A DNA stretch of 52,497 nucleotides from Modestobacter marinus. GTDB taxonomy: Bacteria; Actinomycetota; Actinomycetes; Mycobacteriales; Geodermatophilaceae. The translations under genes were made by a program, and so were the position numbers. The notes under the pieces were generated by a model. It saw only the letters and a program-made list of their open reading frames with translations. It was not told where the DNA came from and made no database searches. Of the stretch, positions 26,058-34,088 are shown in pieces (position 1 is the first letter of the stretch; the number at the start of each line of letters is the position of its first letter). Location: contig NZ_JABGCH010000030.1 of the NCBI RefSeq assembly GCF_019799945.1, forward strand, positions 1-52,497, read 5' to 3'.

Positions 26058-27121
26058 GCTCCCTGACGGTGGAGGACCTGGCCAAGTCCTTCGGCGCCAC
26101 CCCGGTCCTCACCGGGGTCGACCTGCACGTCCCCGAGGGGAGCTTCACCGCGCTCCTGGGCCCGTCCGGGTGTGGCAAGACGACGCTCCTGCGCCTGATC
26201 GCCGGGTTCGAGGACCCCGACTCCGGCACCGTCGTCCTCGGCGACCGGGTCGTGGCCGGCACCGGGCGCCGGGTGGCCGCGCGTCGCCGGGGCGTGGGCC
26301 TCGTCCCGCAGGAGGGCGGTCTGTTCCCGCACCTGACCGTGGCCGGGAACATCAGCTTCGGGCTGCCCCGGCGGCAGCGGCGCGACGGCGGGCGGGTCCG
26401 GGAACTGCTCGGCCTGGTCGGCCTCGACGCCGCACTCGCCGACCGGGCTCCGCACCAGCTCTCCGGCGGTCAGCAGCAGCGGGTGGCGCTCGCCCGCGCC
26501 CTGGCCCCCGAGCCGTCGCTGGTGCTGCTCGACGAGCCGTTCTCCTCGCTGGACGCCGCACTGCGGGAGGAGACGCGCGGCGCCGTCTCCGCGGCGCTCA
26601 GCGCCACGGGGGCGACCGCCGTCCTGGTGACCCACGACCAGGCCGAGGCGCTGTCGATGGCGGACCAGGTCGCCGTGCTCCGCGGCGGGCGGCTGGTCCA
26701 GATCACCGATCCCCGGACCCTCTACCGCCGGCCCGGCGACCTCGACGTCGCCACCTTCGTCGGCGAGGCCGTCGTCCTGGACGCCGACCTGCGGGACGGC
26801 CGGGCGCACTGCTCCCTGGGCGCGCTCCCGTACGAGCAGGCGTCGCCTGGCGGCGGCCTGCCAGGGGGCCGGGCCCGCGTCCTGCTGCGCCCCGAGCAGC
26901 TCCGGCTGTCGGGGCCCGTGCCGACCGCGCCGGTCGCCCGGGTGCGCAGCGTGGACTTCTTCGGTCACGACTCCCGGGTCTGGCTGGAGCTGCCGGACGG
27001 GGAGCGGGTCAGCGCGCGGCTGGACGGGGCGGACGTGCCCGCGGCCGGCGACGACGTGTCCGTCACGGTGCGCGGTGCGGCGCTGGCCTTCGCCGTGGAG
27101 CCGGTGACCGGGTCAGCCTGA
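26054..27121 (+). CDS. iron(III) ABC transporter ATP-binding protein
   Basis: A 355-residue FbpC-type ATPase. Walker A GPSGCGKTT near residue 36, Q-loop VPQEGGLFPHLTV, signature LSGGQQQRVALARAL near 135, Walker B LVLLDEPFSSLD, H-loop VLVTHDQAEAL. A C-terminal TOBE-like regulatory region of about 110 residues follows. It starts inside the permease stop and completes the three-gene transporter. The next gene has its own iron box. Confidence 0.93.
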   Translation: MSSLTVEDLAKSFGATPVLTGVDLHVPEGSFTALLGPSGCGKTTLLRLIAGFEDPDSGTVVLGDRVVAGTGRRVAARRRGVGLVPQEGGLFPHLTVAGNISFGLPRRQRRDGGRVRELLGLVGLDAALADRAPHQLSGGQQQRVALARALAPEPSLVLLDEPFSSLDAALREETRGAVSAALSATGATAVLVTHDQAEALSMADQVAVLRGGRLVQITDPRTLYRRPGDLDVATFVGEAVVLDADLRDGRAHCSLGALPYEQASPGGGLPGGRARVLLRPEQLRLSGPVPTAPVARVRSVDFFGHDSRVWLELPDGERVSARLDGADVPAAGDDVSVTVRGAALAFAVEPVTGSA

Positions 27122-27152
27122 CGGGTGAGCACAGCCCGCCTCCGGGTCACTC

Positions 27153-27171
27153 TTAGGAGAGCCTAAGCTCA
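27153..27171 (+). promoter_or_regulatory. iron box on the aldolase-epimerase-glycosyltransferase promoter
   Basis: TTAGGAGAGCCTAAGCTCA matches 15 of 19 positions of the IdeR consensus. Its core CTTAGG-AGAG-CCTAAG is a perfect palindrome. It contains TAAGCT (27164-27169), six bases before the GTG at 27176, so the box lies directly on the leaderless promoter. Confidence 0.7.
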
Positions 27172-27175
27172 CCGC

Positions 27176-27988
27176 GTGGACCTCTACCTCTTCACCGTCG
27201 ACGAGCGGTGGGGCGCCGACGTCGTGGCGGCCGGCGCGACCGGGATCGTCGTCGACTGGGAGCGCCGCGGCAAGGCCCGCCGACAGCTGGGGGAGGGCAC
27301 GCAGATCAACGCCGACACCCCCGGGGACCTGGCCCGGATGCGCGCCGCGACCGACGGCCGGCTGCTGTGCCGGATCAACGGCTTCGGTGCGTGGACGGCG
27401 GCGGAGGTCGACGTCGCGGTCGGCTGCGGCGCCGACGAGATCATGCTGCCGATGGTGCGCACGACAGCCGAGGTCGACCGGACGCTGGAGCTCGTCGCCG
27501 GCCGGTGCGGGCTGGGCATCCTGATCGAGACGCAGGACGCCGTGCACCGCGCCGCGGAGCTGGCCCGGCGGCCGCTGACCCGGATCTACGTGGGGCTCAA
27601 CGACCTGCGCATCGACCGGCGGTCCGACCAGCTGTTCCGGCCCCTGGTGGACGGCACGGTCGAGGACGTCCGGGCCCGGGTGACCCAGCCGTTCGGGGTC
27701 GGTGGCCTGACGCTCCCCGGCGGCGGGTTCCCGGTGCCCGGCGACCTCCTGGCCGCCGAGCTGGTCCGCCTGGGAACCGACTTCAGCTTCCTGCGCCGCT
27801 CGTTCACCGCCGACATGGCCGGCCGCGACCCGTTCACCGAGGTGCCCCGCCTCCTCGCGGCCCTCACCGCGCTGCGGAGTGCTCCGCCGGCCGAGGTGGC
27901 CGAGCGCCGCGCCCGGTTCGTCGCCGCCGTCGGGGTGGGGCAGGACGTCGCCGCTGCACCGGTCCCCGCGCTGGCCCGGCCGGCGTGA
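27176..27988 (+). CDS. HpcH/HpaI aldolase / citrate lyase family protein
   Basis: A 270-residue TIM-barrel protein of the HpcH/HpaI (citrate-lyase beta-like) family. Visible barrel segments are GATGIVVDWERRG, RINGFGAWTAAEVDVAVG, GADEIMLPMVRT with the metal-site region, LGILIETQDAVHRAAEL, and RIYVGLNDLRIDR. The last strand carries GGLTLPGGGFPVPG. Such enzymes cleave or form C-C bonds next to a carboxylate; the substrate here is not known. GTG start with leaderless -10 box. The iron box suggests a role when iron is scarce. It overlaps the next gene (GTGA). Confidence 0.78.
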   Translation: MDLYLFTVDERWGADVVAAGATGIVVDWERRGKARRQLGEGTQINADTPGDLARMRAATDGRLLCRINGFGAWTAAEVDVAVGCGADEIMLPMVRTTAEVDRTLELVAGRCGLGILIETQDAVHRAAELARRPLTRIYVGLNDLRIDRRSDQLFRPLVDGTVEDVRARVTQPFGVGGLTLPGGGFPVPGDLLAAELVRLGTDFSFLRRSFTADMAGRDPFTEVPRLLAALTALRSAPPAEVAERRARFVAAVGVGQDVAAAPVPALARPA

Positions 27989-28833
27989 GGGCGCTGGTGA
28001 CCGGTGGCGGCGGCTTCGTCGGCCGGCACCTGGCAGCCCGGCTGCGCGCCGACGGCTGGGAGGTCGTCGGGCTCACCCGGGCGACGGTGGACCTCGCCGA
28101 TCCGGTCACCGCGGCCGCCGCGGTGCGGGCGGCCGACCCGGACGTCGTGTTCTCGCTCGCGGCGGGCCGGGCGAAGGCCACCGCCGCCGAGCGGGCCGCG
28201 ACCGTCGCCGTCAACACCAGCCCGTGGCTGGTGGACGCCCTCCCGGACCGCTGCCGAGCGGTCGTGCGGCTCGGGTCCTCCACCGAGTACGCCGCCTCCC
28301 CGCGGCCGCTGACCGAGGACGCCCGGCTCGAGCCGCGCGGCTTCTTCGGTGCCACCAAGGCCGCCGGGTCGCTGCTGCTGCAGGCGGCCGCCGCCGAGCG
28401 CGGGGTGCGGGCGACGGTGCTGCGCGCCTTCCAGGTCTACGGGCCGGCGGACCACCCGACCCGGCTGGTCCCCGTCGTCCTCGCCGCGGCGCGCACCGGC
28501 GGGACCGTGCCGCTGCCCGGCCGGCTCAGCCGGCGCGACTGGGTGTGGGTCGGGGACGTGGTCGACGCCTGCGTCCGCGCGGCGGAGCACCCCGCCCTCC
28601 CGGCCGGCACCGTGCTCAACATCGGCACGGGCGTGCAGACCAGCACGGAGGAGCTGGTCGCGACGGCGCAGCGGGTGACCGGCCGCCCGATCGCGACCTC
28701 CCCGGGCGCGCATCCTGGCCGCGACTGGGACACCGCGGACTGGGTGGCCGACCCCTCCGCCGCCCGGCGCGCGCTGGGCTGGAAGCCGACCGTCGACCTC
28801 GCCGAGGGCCTGGCCCGGACGTGGGCGGCGTGA
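27985..28833 (+). CDS. NAD-dependent epimerase/dehydratase-like protein lacking the catalytic tyrosine
   Basis: A 282-residue extended short-chain dehydrogenase. The nucleotide motif GGGGFVGRHL is at the start, LGSSTEYAA carries the catalytic serine/threonine strand, and DWVWVGDVVDACVRA plus NIGTG follow as in sugar-nucleotide epimerases. The usual YxxxK is F121-G-A-T-K125, so the tyrosine that transfers the proton is phenylalanine (codons TTC TTC at 28342-28347). The lysine is kept. The protein may bind a nucleotide sugar without normal redox chemistry or use a neighbouring residue. It overlaps both neighbours by four bases. Confidence 0.85.
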   Translation: MRALVTGGGGFVGRHLAARLRADGWEVVGLTRATVDLADPVTAAAAVRAADPDVVFSLAAGRAKATAAERAATVAVNTSPWLVDALPDRCRAVVRLGSSTEYAASPRPLTEDARLEPRGFFGATKAAGSLLLQAAAAERGVRATVLRAFQVYGPADHPTRLVPVVLAAARTGGTVPLPGRLSRRDWVWVGDVVDACVRAAEHPALPAGTVLNIGTGVQTSTEELVATAQRVTGRPIATSPGAHPGRDWDTADWVADPSAARRALGWKPTVDLAEGLARTWAA

Positions 28834-29516
28834 CCGGGCCACGGGTGGCGGTGGTGGCGCCCGTCTACGGCAACGCGGCGACCCTGCCGGCGCTCGCCGA
28901 CCGGCTGGCGACCGCGCTGGCGGGGCGGCCCTGGCGGCTCCGCCTGGTGATCGACGCCTCGCCCGACGACAGCCTCGCCGTCGCCCGGGCGCTCGCCGCG
29001 GCCGACCCGCGGATCGCCGTCACCGCCCTGGCCGTCAACGTCGGGCAGCACGCCGCGCTGGCCCGGGGACTCGACGCGGAGCCCGACGCGGACGTCTGGG
29101 TGTGCCTGGACGCGGACCTGCAGGACCCGCCGGAGTCCGTGCCCAGTCTGCTGGACCGGCTGGCCGACGGGGACGTCGGGGCCGTGTTCGCCGGCCGGCG
29201 GGGGAGCTACGAGTCGCCCGTGCGGCGGCTCACCGGGACCCTGCACCGGCAGCTGGCCGCCCGGCTGACCGGCCTGCCCCCGGACGCGGGCGCCTTCCTC
29301 GCCATGGACGGCCGGGTGCGCGCCGCCGTCCTGGCCGCGATGGCGGACGAGGCCGCGCCGAGCGTCGTCCTCGGTGTGGCCCGCGCCCGCGTCCCGGTGA
29401 CGAGCCTGCCGGTGGCGCGGGACCGCCGGCCGGTGGGCCGCTCGGCCTGGACGGGCCGGGCGCGGCTGGCGCAGTCGGTCCGCTCGCTGGGCTGGGCGCT
29501 GCGGGCGCGGGGCTGA
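28830..29516 (+). CDS. GT2 family glycosyltransferase
   Basis: A 228-residue family 2 glycosyltransferase: VAVVAPVYGNAATLPALADRL at the start, the metal-binding aspartates in WVCLDADLQDPPE near residue 90, and VFAGRRGSYESPVRRLTG. It resembles the DPM1/GtrB type, which loads polyprenyl phosphate, but the C-terminal membrane helices of GtrB are absent. It ends seven bases from the convergent GT-C gene, suggesting that the two act on the same lipid-linked sugar; that is inference. Confidence 0.85.
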   Translation: MTGPRVAVVAPVYGNAATLPALADRLATALAGRPWRLRLVIDASPDDSLAVARALAAADPRIAVTALAVNVGQHAALARGLDAEPDADVWVCLDADLQDPPESVPSLLDRLADGDVGAVFAGRRGSYESPVRRLTGTLHRQLAARLTGLPPDAGAFLAMDGRVRAAVLAAMADEAAPSVVLGVARARVPVTSLPVARDRRPVGRSAWTGRARLAQSVRSLGWALRARG

Positions 29517-29528
29517 CCGGCGGTCAGC
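29512..29528. terminator. short hairpin between convergent glycosyltransferase genes
   Basis: GCTGACC (29512-29518) and GGTCAGC (29522-29528) form a 7-bp stem that includes both stop codons. It is short for a terminator. Confidence 0.35.
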
Positions 29529-30963
29529 GTTCCCAGCGCTGGAGGACCAGCACGGTCTTGCTCCCCGGGAGGGTGACCTGGTCGACCTGCCGGAAGCCCG
29601 CCGCGGCCAGGACGGCGTCGTCGTCGGTGGGCTCCGGCTCCCAGTCGATCAGCCGGCGGACCAGCCACACCACGTCGCCGGCGTCGCCGGGCGCGTCGTC
29701 CGGTGGCAGGACCACGTCCGGACGCAGCCCGGGCTCGAGGGTCCGGACGTAGTGGTCCAGCCCGATCGCCGAGCGCTGGTCGGCGGCGACGATCGGCTGA
29801 CCGGGCCGGTGGACCTCGGCGAGCAGCCGGACGACGTCGTCCGCCCGCTCCCGCGGGGCGCGGTCGAACATCGTCAGGCTCGCCCCCAGCGAGAAGGCCA
29901 CCAGCAGGGCGGCCACCGGAGCCCGGGCGGCGCGCGGCAGCGCGCGGACGCCGGCCGCGGCCAGCACGCCGACGCCGAGCAGGCCGGTCATCAGGTACCG
30001 CGGCAGGTAGACCGGGCGGACCAGCTCGGCGGCGAGGAGCAGCAGGAGCGGCACCAGCGCCCAGCAGGCGGCGACGGCCCGCAGGCCGGTGGCCCGGAGG
30101 CCGCCCAGCACGGCCAGGCCCAGGGTGAGGCAGAGCAGCGGCGTCTGCCCGCCCGACCAGTCGCGCAACGCCAGGCCGGCCAGCTGCCCACCGGTGTCGC
30201 GGAGGTGCTCGGCGTTGCGCCCACCGGTGCCGTTGAGCAGGTTCAGCCCGACGAGCGCGACCACGGGCAGCGCCGCCGCGCCGCCGGTGAGCAGCAGCGG
30301 CAGCGCCGACCGGCGCCGCAGCAGCCCGGCGACGACGAACGCGGCCAGGACGGTGACGGCGTACCAGTGCGCGAGACCCATCCCCGCGCCGGCGAGACCG
30401 AACAGGACCAGCCCCCGGGGCGGTTCCTGCAGCCACCGGACGAGCCCGAGCGCGGCACCGCCGGTGGCCAGGACGGCCAGGCCGTAGCTGCGCGCCTCCA
30501 CCGCCTGCTCGAGCACCAGGGGGCTGCCGGCAAGGACCGTCCCGGCCAGCACGCCGGTGGCCCGGCCGGCGAGCCGGGCCACCGCGCGGGTGGTCAGGGC
30601 CAGCCCGCCGGCCGTGGCGAGGAGGGACAGCGCGCGCAGCGACGTGTCCCCGCCGAGGCCGGGCAGCGCCGTCCAGCCGTGCGCCACCAGGTAGTAGGGC
30701 GCGTTGTAGGACGGCGGCACCCCCGCCAGGTAGCTCGTCGTCCCGGCGCCGGTGACCACCGCGGAGAGAATCTCGCCGAGCGGCAACCGGGCCACCTCGG
30801 CGGTGAACAGCTCGTCGAACCAGAGGCCGTGGCCGGGCCGGAGCAGCAGGGTGCCGAGGAGCAGCACGAGCAGCGGGGGGAGGAGCTCCAGGGGGTGCCA
30901 CCGGCCGCTGGTCTCCTGGGCCGGCGAGGGAGGCGCGCCCGGTCGGAGGCGCGTCGACGTCAC
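29524..30963 (-). CDS. GT-C (GT39/ArnT-like) membrane glycosyltransferase
   Basis: A 479-residue integral membrane protein with about ten hydrophobic helices. The first external loop holds LWFDELFTAEVARL, the acidic pair of GT-C enzymes that use polyprenyl-phosphate sugars, and EARSYGLAVLATG matches the GT39 arginine-tyrosine loop. The tail is soluble. Two GTG codons are possible. The one at 30963 has TAACCT (30970-30975) exactly six bases ahead, so I choose it; the other, at 30969, directly abuts the box. A weaker iron box overlaps the promoter. It converges on the GT2 gene, which could supply its lipid-linked donor. Confidence 0.85.
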   Translation of the reverse strand: MTSTRLRPGAPPSPAQETSGRWHPLELLPPLLVLLLGTLLLRPGHGLWFDELFTAEVARLPLGEILSAVVTGAGTTSYLAGVPPSYNAPYYLVAHGWTALPGLGGDTSLRALSLLATAGGLALTTRAVARLAGRATGVLAGTVLAGSPLVLEQAVEARSYGLAVLATGGAALGLVRWLQEPPRGLVLFGLAGAGMGLAHWYAVTVLAAFVVAGLLRRRSALPLLLTGGAAALPVVALVGLNLLNGTGGRNAEHLRDTGGQLAGLALRDWSGGQTPLLCLTLGLAVLGGLRATGLRAVAACWALVPLLLLLAAELVRPVYLPRYLMTGLLGVGVLAAAGVRALPRAARAPVAALLVAFSLGASLTMFDRAPRERADDVVRLLAEVHRPGQPIVAADQRSAIGLDHYVRTLEPGLRPDVVLPPDDAPGDAGDVVWLVRRLIDWEPEPTDDDAVLAAAGFRQVDQVTLPGSKTVLVLQRWER

Positions 30964-30972
30964 GGGCACAGG

Positions 30973-30991
30973 TTAGGGCAGCCTTCCCGAG
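30973..30991 (-). promoter_or_regulatory. weaker iron-box-like site at the GT-C gene
   Basis: Read on the plus strand, TTAGGGCAGCCTTCCCGAG matches 13 of 19 positions of the IdeR consensus. It overlaps the -10 box TAACCT of the minus-strand gene. Taken alone it would be marginal; its placement on the promoter, like the two better boxes, raises its value. Confidence 0.45.
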
Positions 30992-31017
30992 CAGCACGGG
31001 AGGGGCGGGGGTGGAGG

Positions 31018-31091
31018 TGGGCAGGGGCGGGGTCGAACCGCCGACCTCTCGCTTTTCAGGCGAGCGCTCGTACCGACTGAGCTACCTGCCC
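31018..31091 (-). tRNA. tRNA-Phe (GAA)
   Basis: A 74-nt cloverleaf: acceptor GGGCAGG/CCTGCCC, D stem GCTC/GAGC, anticodon stem CTCGC/GCGAG with loop CTGAAAA (anticodon GAA), T arm GGCGG-TTCGACC-CCGCC, discriminator A. CCA is not encoded. It is the third tRNA in a leftward Glu-Asp-Phe cluster. Confidence 0.97.
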
Positions 31092-31127
31092 CGGCCGGGA
31101 CCGGGTGGGACATCTGGCGCCGGATGG

Positions 31128-31201
31128 CGACCCTGACGGGACTCGAACCCGCGACCTCCGCCGTGACAGGGCGGCGCGCTAACCAACTGCGCTACAGGGC
31201 C
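31128..31201 (-). tRNA. tRNA-Asp (GTC)
   Basis: A 74-nt cloverleaf with acceptor GGCCCTG/CAGGGTC, anticodon stem CCGCC/GGCGG and loop CTGTCAC (anticodon GTC), T arm GCGGG-TTCGAGT-CCCGT and discriminator G. CCA is encoded next (31125-31127). Confidence 0.97.
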
Positions 31202-31234
31202 TTGCTGGTGGTGCTGGGTCGTGCTGGTGGTGCG

Positions 31235-31307
31235 TGCCCCCAACGGGGTTCGAACCCGTGCTACCGCCTTGAAAGGGCGGCGTCCTGGACCGCTAGACGA
31301 TGAGGGC
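31235..31307 (-). tRNA. tRNA-Glu (TTC)
   Basis: A 73-nt cloverleaf with acceptor GCCCTCA/TGGGGGC, anticodon stem CCGCC/GGCGG and loop CTTTCAA (anticodon TTC), T arm ACGGG-TTCGAAC-CCCGT, discriminator A. First of the Glu-Asp-Phe cluster. Confidence 0.97.
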
Positions 31308-31421
31308 TCGTGGAGCGCCGGAGGCAGGATGAACGATACATGTCCCCGCCGAGGGGGGTTCACCGGGGGGTCCCGGGCGTGGCGCGGGGGGCGGGGGACC
31401 GGGGCGTGTCAGCATCGACCC

Positions 31422-32075
31422 GTGCGCATCCGTCCCCGCTCCACCGCTCCTGCCGTCACCCTCGCCGCCGTGCTGCTCCTCGCCGGCTGCGGCGGGAGCA
31501 CGGGGACCGAGTCCGCCGCCTCGACCGGCGAGGCGCCCGCGTCCTCGTCCGCGGCCGGGAGCCCGTCCGCGTCGTCGGCCGCCCCGGCTCCCGCCGACTC
31601 CGCGGACGCCGATGCCGAGGCCGCCGCGCCGGCCTTCCCGGCGGACACGAGCGCCGACACCTCCGACGCCGCCTCGCCCGCGGGCCTGACGCTCACCTCG
31701 GTGCGCACCGGCAGCCACGACGGCTACGACCGCGTGGTCTTCGAGTTCGCCGGCAGCGGCACGCCCGGCTGGCGGGCCGAGTACGTCGAGGGCGCGGTGG
31801 CCCAGGGCAGCGGCGACCCGATCGAGGTTCCCGGAGCGGCCATCCTGCAGCTGGACCTGAACGGCATCAGCTACCCGTACGAGACCGGCGCGACGGAGGT
31901 CGCCCGCGGGCCGCTGGCCGCCTCGGGGACCGACGTCGTGCAGGGCGCCTTCTACGACGGCACCTTCGAGGGTGTCGCCGTCGCGTGGGTGGGCACCGCG
32001 GCAGAGACGCCGTTCCGGGTGTTCGCGCTCAGCAACCCGACCCGCGTGGTGGTCGACGTCGTCCACGCCCCCTGA
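31422..32075 (+). CDS. AMIN-like domain lipoprotein
   Basis: A 217-residue lipoprotein: signal peptide with lipobox LLLAGC, then a 75-residue Ser/Ala/Pro/Asp-rich linker that spans the cell wall, then a beta-rich domain with LTLTSVRTGSHDGYDRVVFEF, AILQLDLNG and the end FALSNPTRVVVDVVHAP. This is the pattern of actinobacterial AMIN-like lipoproteins, thought to bind cell-wall material; the role is not established. GTG start with CAGCAT six bases upstream, a near-consensus leaderless box. Confidence 0.8.
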   Translation: MRIRPRSTAPAVTLAAVLLLAGCGGSTGTESAASTGEAPASSSAAGSPSASSAAPAPADSADADAEAAAPAFPADTSADTSDAASPAGLTLTSVRTGSHDGYDRVVFEFAGSGTPGWRAEYVEGAVAQGSGDPIEVPGAAILQLDLNGISYPYETGATEVARGPLAASGTDVVQGAFYDGTFEGVAVAWVGTAAETPFRVFALSNPTRVVVDVVHAP

Positions 32076-32079
32076 GGCC

Positions 32080-32406
32080 TCAGCCGGCCGAGGCGGTCAG
32101 CTCCACGGAGTCCTCGGTGACCGTGGTGCAGGTGATCGACAGCGGGCCCAGCGAGACGCTCTCGCCCTGCGCGCAGGTGACCGACGCGTCCCCGAGGGAC
32201 AGGCCGGCCCGGCCGTCCTGCGTGCCGGCGAAGCCGATCTCGTTGCCGAGGATGTTCGCCGAGGCCCCGTTGCCCTCCAGCGTCACGGTGCACTGGCTGC
32301 CCGAGCAGGAGACGTTGTCCGTCGTGAAGCTGCAGGCGCTCAGGGGCAGCGCGAGCAGGCCGCCGACGAGGGCGAGACGTGCGGGCCGGAGGAGTCGCGT
32401 CGGCAT
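32080..32406 (-). CDS. small hypothetical lipoprotein
   Basis: A 108-residue lipoprotein with lipobox LPLSAC. The mature part has four more cysteines (VSCSGSQC, VTCAQGE, ITCTTV), probably two disulfides in a small beta domain (CTVTLEGNGASANILG). Function unknown. The ATG has TAGGCT six bases ahead (32413-32418 on the complementary strand), the leaderless layout. It converges with the AMIN-like gene, with a 4-bp gap. Confidence 0.78.
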   Translation of the reverse strand: MPTRLLRPARLALVGGLLALPLSACSFTTDNVSCSGSQCTVTLEGNGASANILGNEIGFAGTQDGRAGLSLGDASVTCAQGESVSLGPLSITCTTVTEDSVELTASAG

Positions 32407-32451
32407 GGCGTCAGCCTAGGGCGGTCCGGGACGACGCGCCGGGACGGCGGC

Positions 32452-32985
32452 TCAGTGCTGCTGCTGCGCCTCTGCGAACACCCAGCTGCGCAGCACCAGG
32501 AACTTGATGAGCCCGATCAGCCCGGTCACCGCGGCGACGAGGCAGAGCTGGGGCACGGTGCCGACGTCCCCGACCAGGCCGTGCACCCCGGCCAGCGCGA
32601 GGGAGGTCGCGACCAGACCGATCCCGGCCAGGCCGCCGGCCTCCCACTGCGCGGTGAACCAGGCGACCCGCTCCCCGGCGTGGAAGGTGAGCCGGCGGTG
32701 CAGCTCGTTGGCCAGCAGCGTCGACCCGACCACGCCGGCCAGGTTGGCCGGCTGGGCACCCCAGCGCTCGAGCGTGACGAACAGCAGCGCGTACAGGGCG
32801 CTGGACAGGCCGCCGACGACGACGTACCGGGTGAACTGGGCGACCTTGGAGTCGCCGCGCAGCCGCCGGTGGAGCGTGACCGCCGCCCGGCGCGCGCGCT
32901 CGGTCGCCTCGGGGACCCGCTCGTCCGCCGCCCCGGCCCGCGTCCCGTCCCCGGGGGAACGGCGCAGCAGGGACGGGCAGGTCAC
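32452..32985 (-). CDS. GtrA family membrane protein
   Basis: A 177-residue protein with a 45-residue basic cytoplasmic start and four membrane helices in the GtrA pattern (FTRYVVVGGLSSALYALLFV; NLAGVVGSTLLANELHRRLTF; a third; LIGLIKFLVLRSWVFAE). GtrA proteins are thought to help move or handle polyprenyl-linked sugars. GTG start with GAGGAG eight bases ahead. It may serve the lipid-linked glycosylation genes at 28.8-31 kb, but this is only proximity. Confidence 0.88.
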   Translation of the reverse strand: MTCPSLLRRSPGDGTRAGAADERVPEATERARRAAVTLHRRLRGDSKVAQFTRYVVVGGLSSALYALLFVTLERWGAQPANLAGVVGSTLLANELHRRLTFHAGERVAWFTAQWEAGGLAGIGLVATSLALAGVHGLVGDVGTVPQLCLVAAVTGLIGLIKFLVLRSWVFAEAQQQH

Positions 32986-33179
32986 AGGGGTGCTCCTCGG
33001 TCGGGGACGGCGGACGTGCGTGGCGCACGGTCCATGCTTTGACGGCAAGGCCGCGACCCGGGCACGCATTCCCGGAGCGTCGCTCGCCCGCCTGGTGATG
33101 TCGCTCACGGAGCGTGGGTGCCCGAGTCCGGTGCGACCTGCGGGTTCCCGACCGGCCCGCGCGGGGTAGAGGCCGCCGC

Positions 33180-34070
33180 ATGAGCCTGTCCGGGATCTTC
33201 GACCGCCTCGCCGACGTCCCCGCCCTCGACAAGGTGATCGAGCCCGCCCGGGCGGTGGTCGACAAGGCCCTGCAGCCGCAGGCGCTCCGGGACCTGCTGC
33301 ACGGTTCGTGGCTGGGCCACCCGCTGCACCCGGTGCTCGCGATGGTCCCGGTGGGCACCTGGCTGTCCGCCGGGATTCTGGACCTCGCTGCGCCCACCCG
33401 CCCGGCGGCGACCGCGCTGATCGGCACGGGCGTCGCCGCCACCCTGCCGACCGCCCTGGCCGGCGCGGCCGACTGGACGGAGCAGGAGATCGGTGTCCGC
33501 CGCCTGGGCGCGGTGCACGCGGCCGCCAACACGGTCGCGCTCGGCCTGTACGTCGGCTCGCTCGTCGCCCGGGCGAAGGGTCGCGGGGGGCTGGGGCGGC
33601 TGCTGTCCTACACGGGGCTCGGTGTCGCCGGCGGGTCGGCGGCCATCGGCGGCCACATGTCCTACGCGCTGTCCTCCGGCGCCTCGCACTCCACCGCCGC
33701 GGCCCGGGCGCTCACCACCGACTGGATCGACCTGGGGCCGCTGGACGACCTGCCGGACGACCGCCCGGCGGTGCGCACCGGCGAGGGCAGCGGAGGAGCG
33801 CCGGTCCCGCTGGCCGTCGTCCGCCGGGGCGCGCGGGTGGACGCGTTCGTCGGCGCCTGCACGCACCTGGGGGGTCCGCTGGGCGAGGGCTCCCTGGAGG
33901 AGGTGCGCGGCCGCACGTGCGTGGTGTGCCCCTGGCACGGCTCGGCGTTCGACCTCGAGGCCGGCCAGCCGCGGCGGGGCCCGGCCGCCGATCCCCAGGT
34001 GAAGCTGGAGGTCCGGTACGAGGCCGGCCGGGTGTTCGCGCGGCTGCCGGGACGCCACCGGCAGCCCTGA
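33180..34070 (+). CDS. DUF2231-Rieske fusion protein
   Basis: A 296-residue protein. The first 175 residues are a DUF2231-like membrane domain (LGHPLHPVLAMVPVGTWLSAG, then helices around ALIGTGVAATLPTALAGA and ANTVALGLYVGSLVA). The last 100 residues are a Rieske [2Fe-2S] domain with CTHLGGPL and CPWHGSAFD, both Cys-x-His pairs intact. It may pass electrons at the inner face of the membrane; no reductase or oxygenase partner is nearby. ATG start with TAGAGG seven bases upstream. Confidence 0.85.
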   Translation: MSLSGIFDRLADVPALDKVIEPARAVVDKALQPQALRDLLHGSWLGHPLHPVLAMVPVGTWLSAGILDLAAPTRPAATALIGTGVAATLPTALAGAADWTEQEIGVRRLGAVHAAANTVALGLYVGSLVARAKGRGGLGRLLSYTGLGVAGGSAAIGGHMSYALSSGASHSTAAARALTTDWIDLGPLDDLPDDRPAVRTGEGSGGAPVPLAVVRRGARVDAFVGACTHLGGPLGEGSLEEVRGRTCVVCPWHGSAFDLEAGQPRRGPAADPQVKLEVRYEAGRVFARLPGRHRQP

Positions 34071-34088
34071 CCGTCCTAGGGTGCCGCC

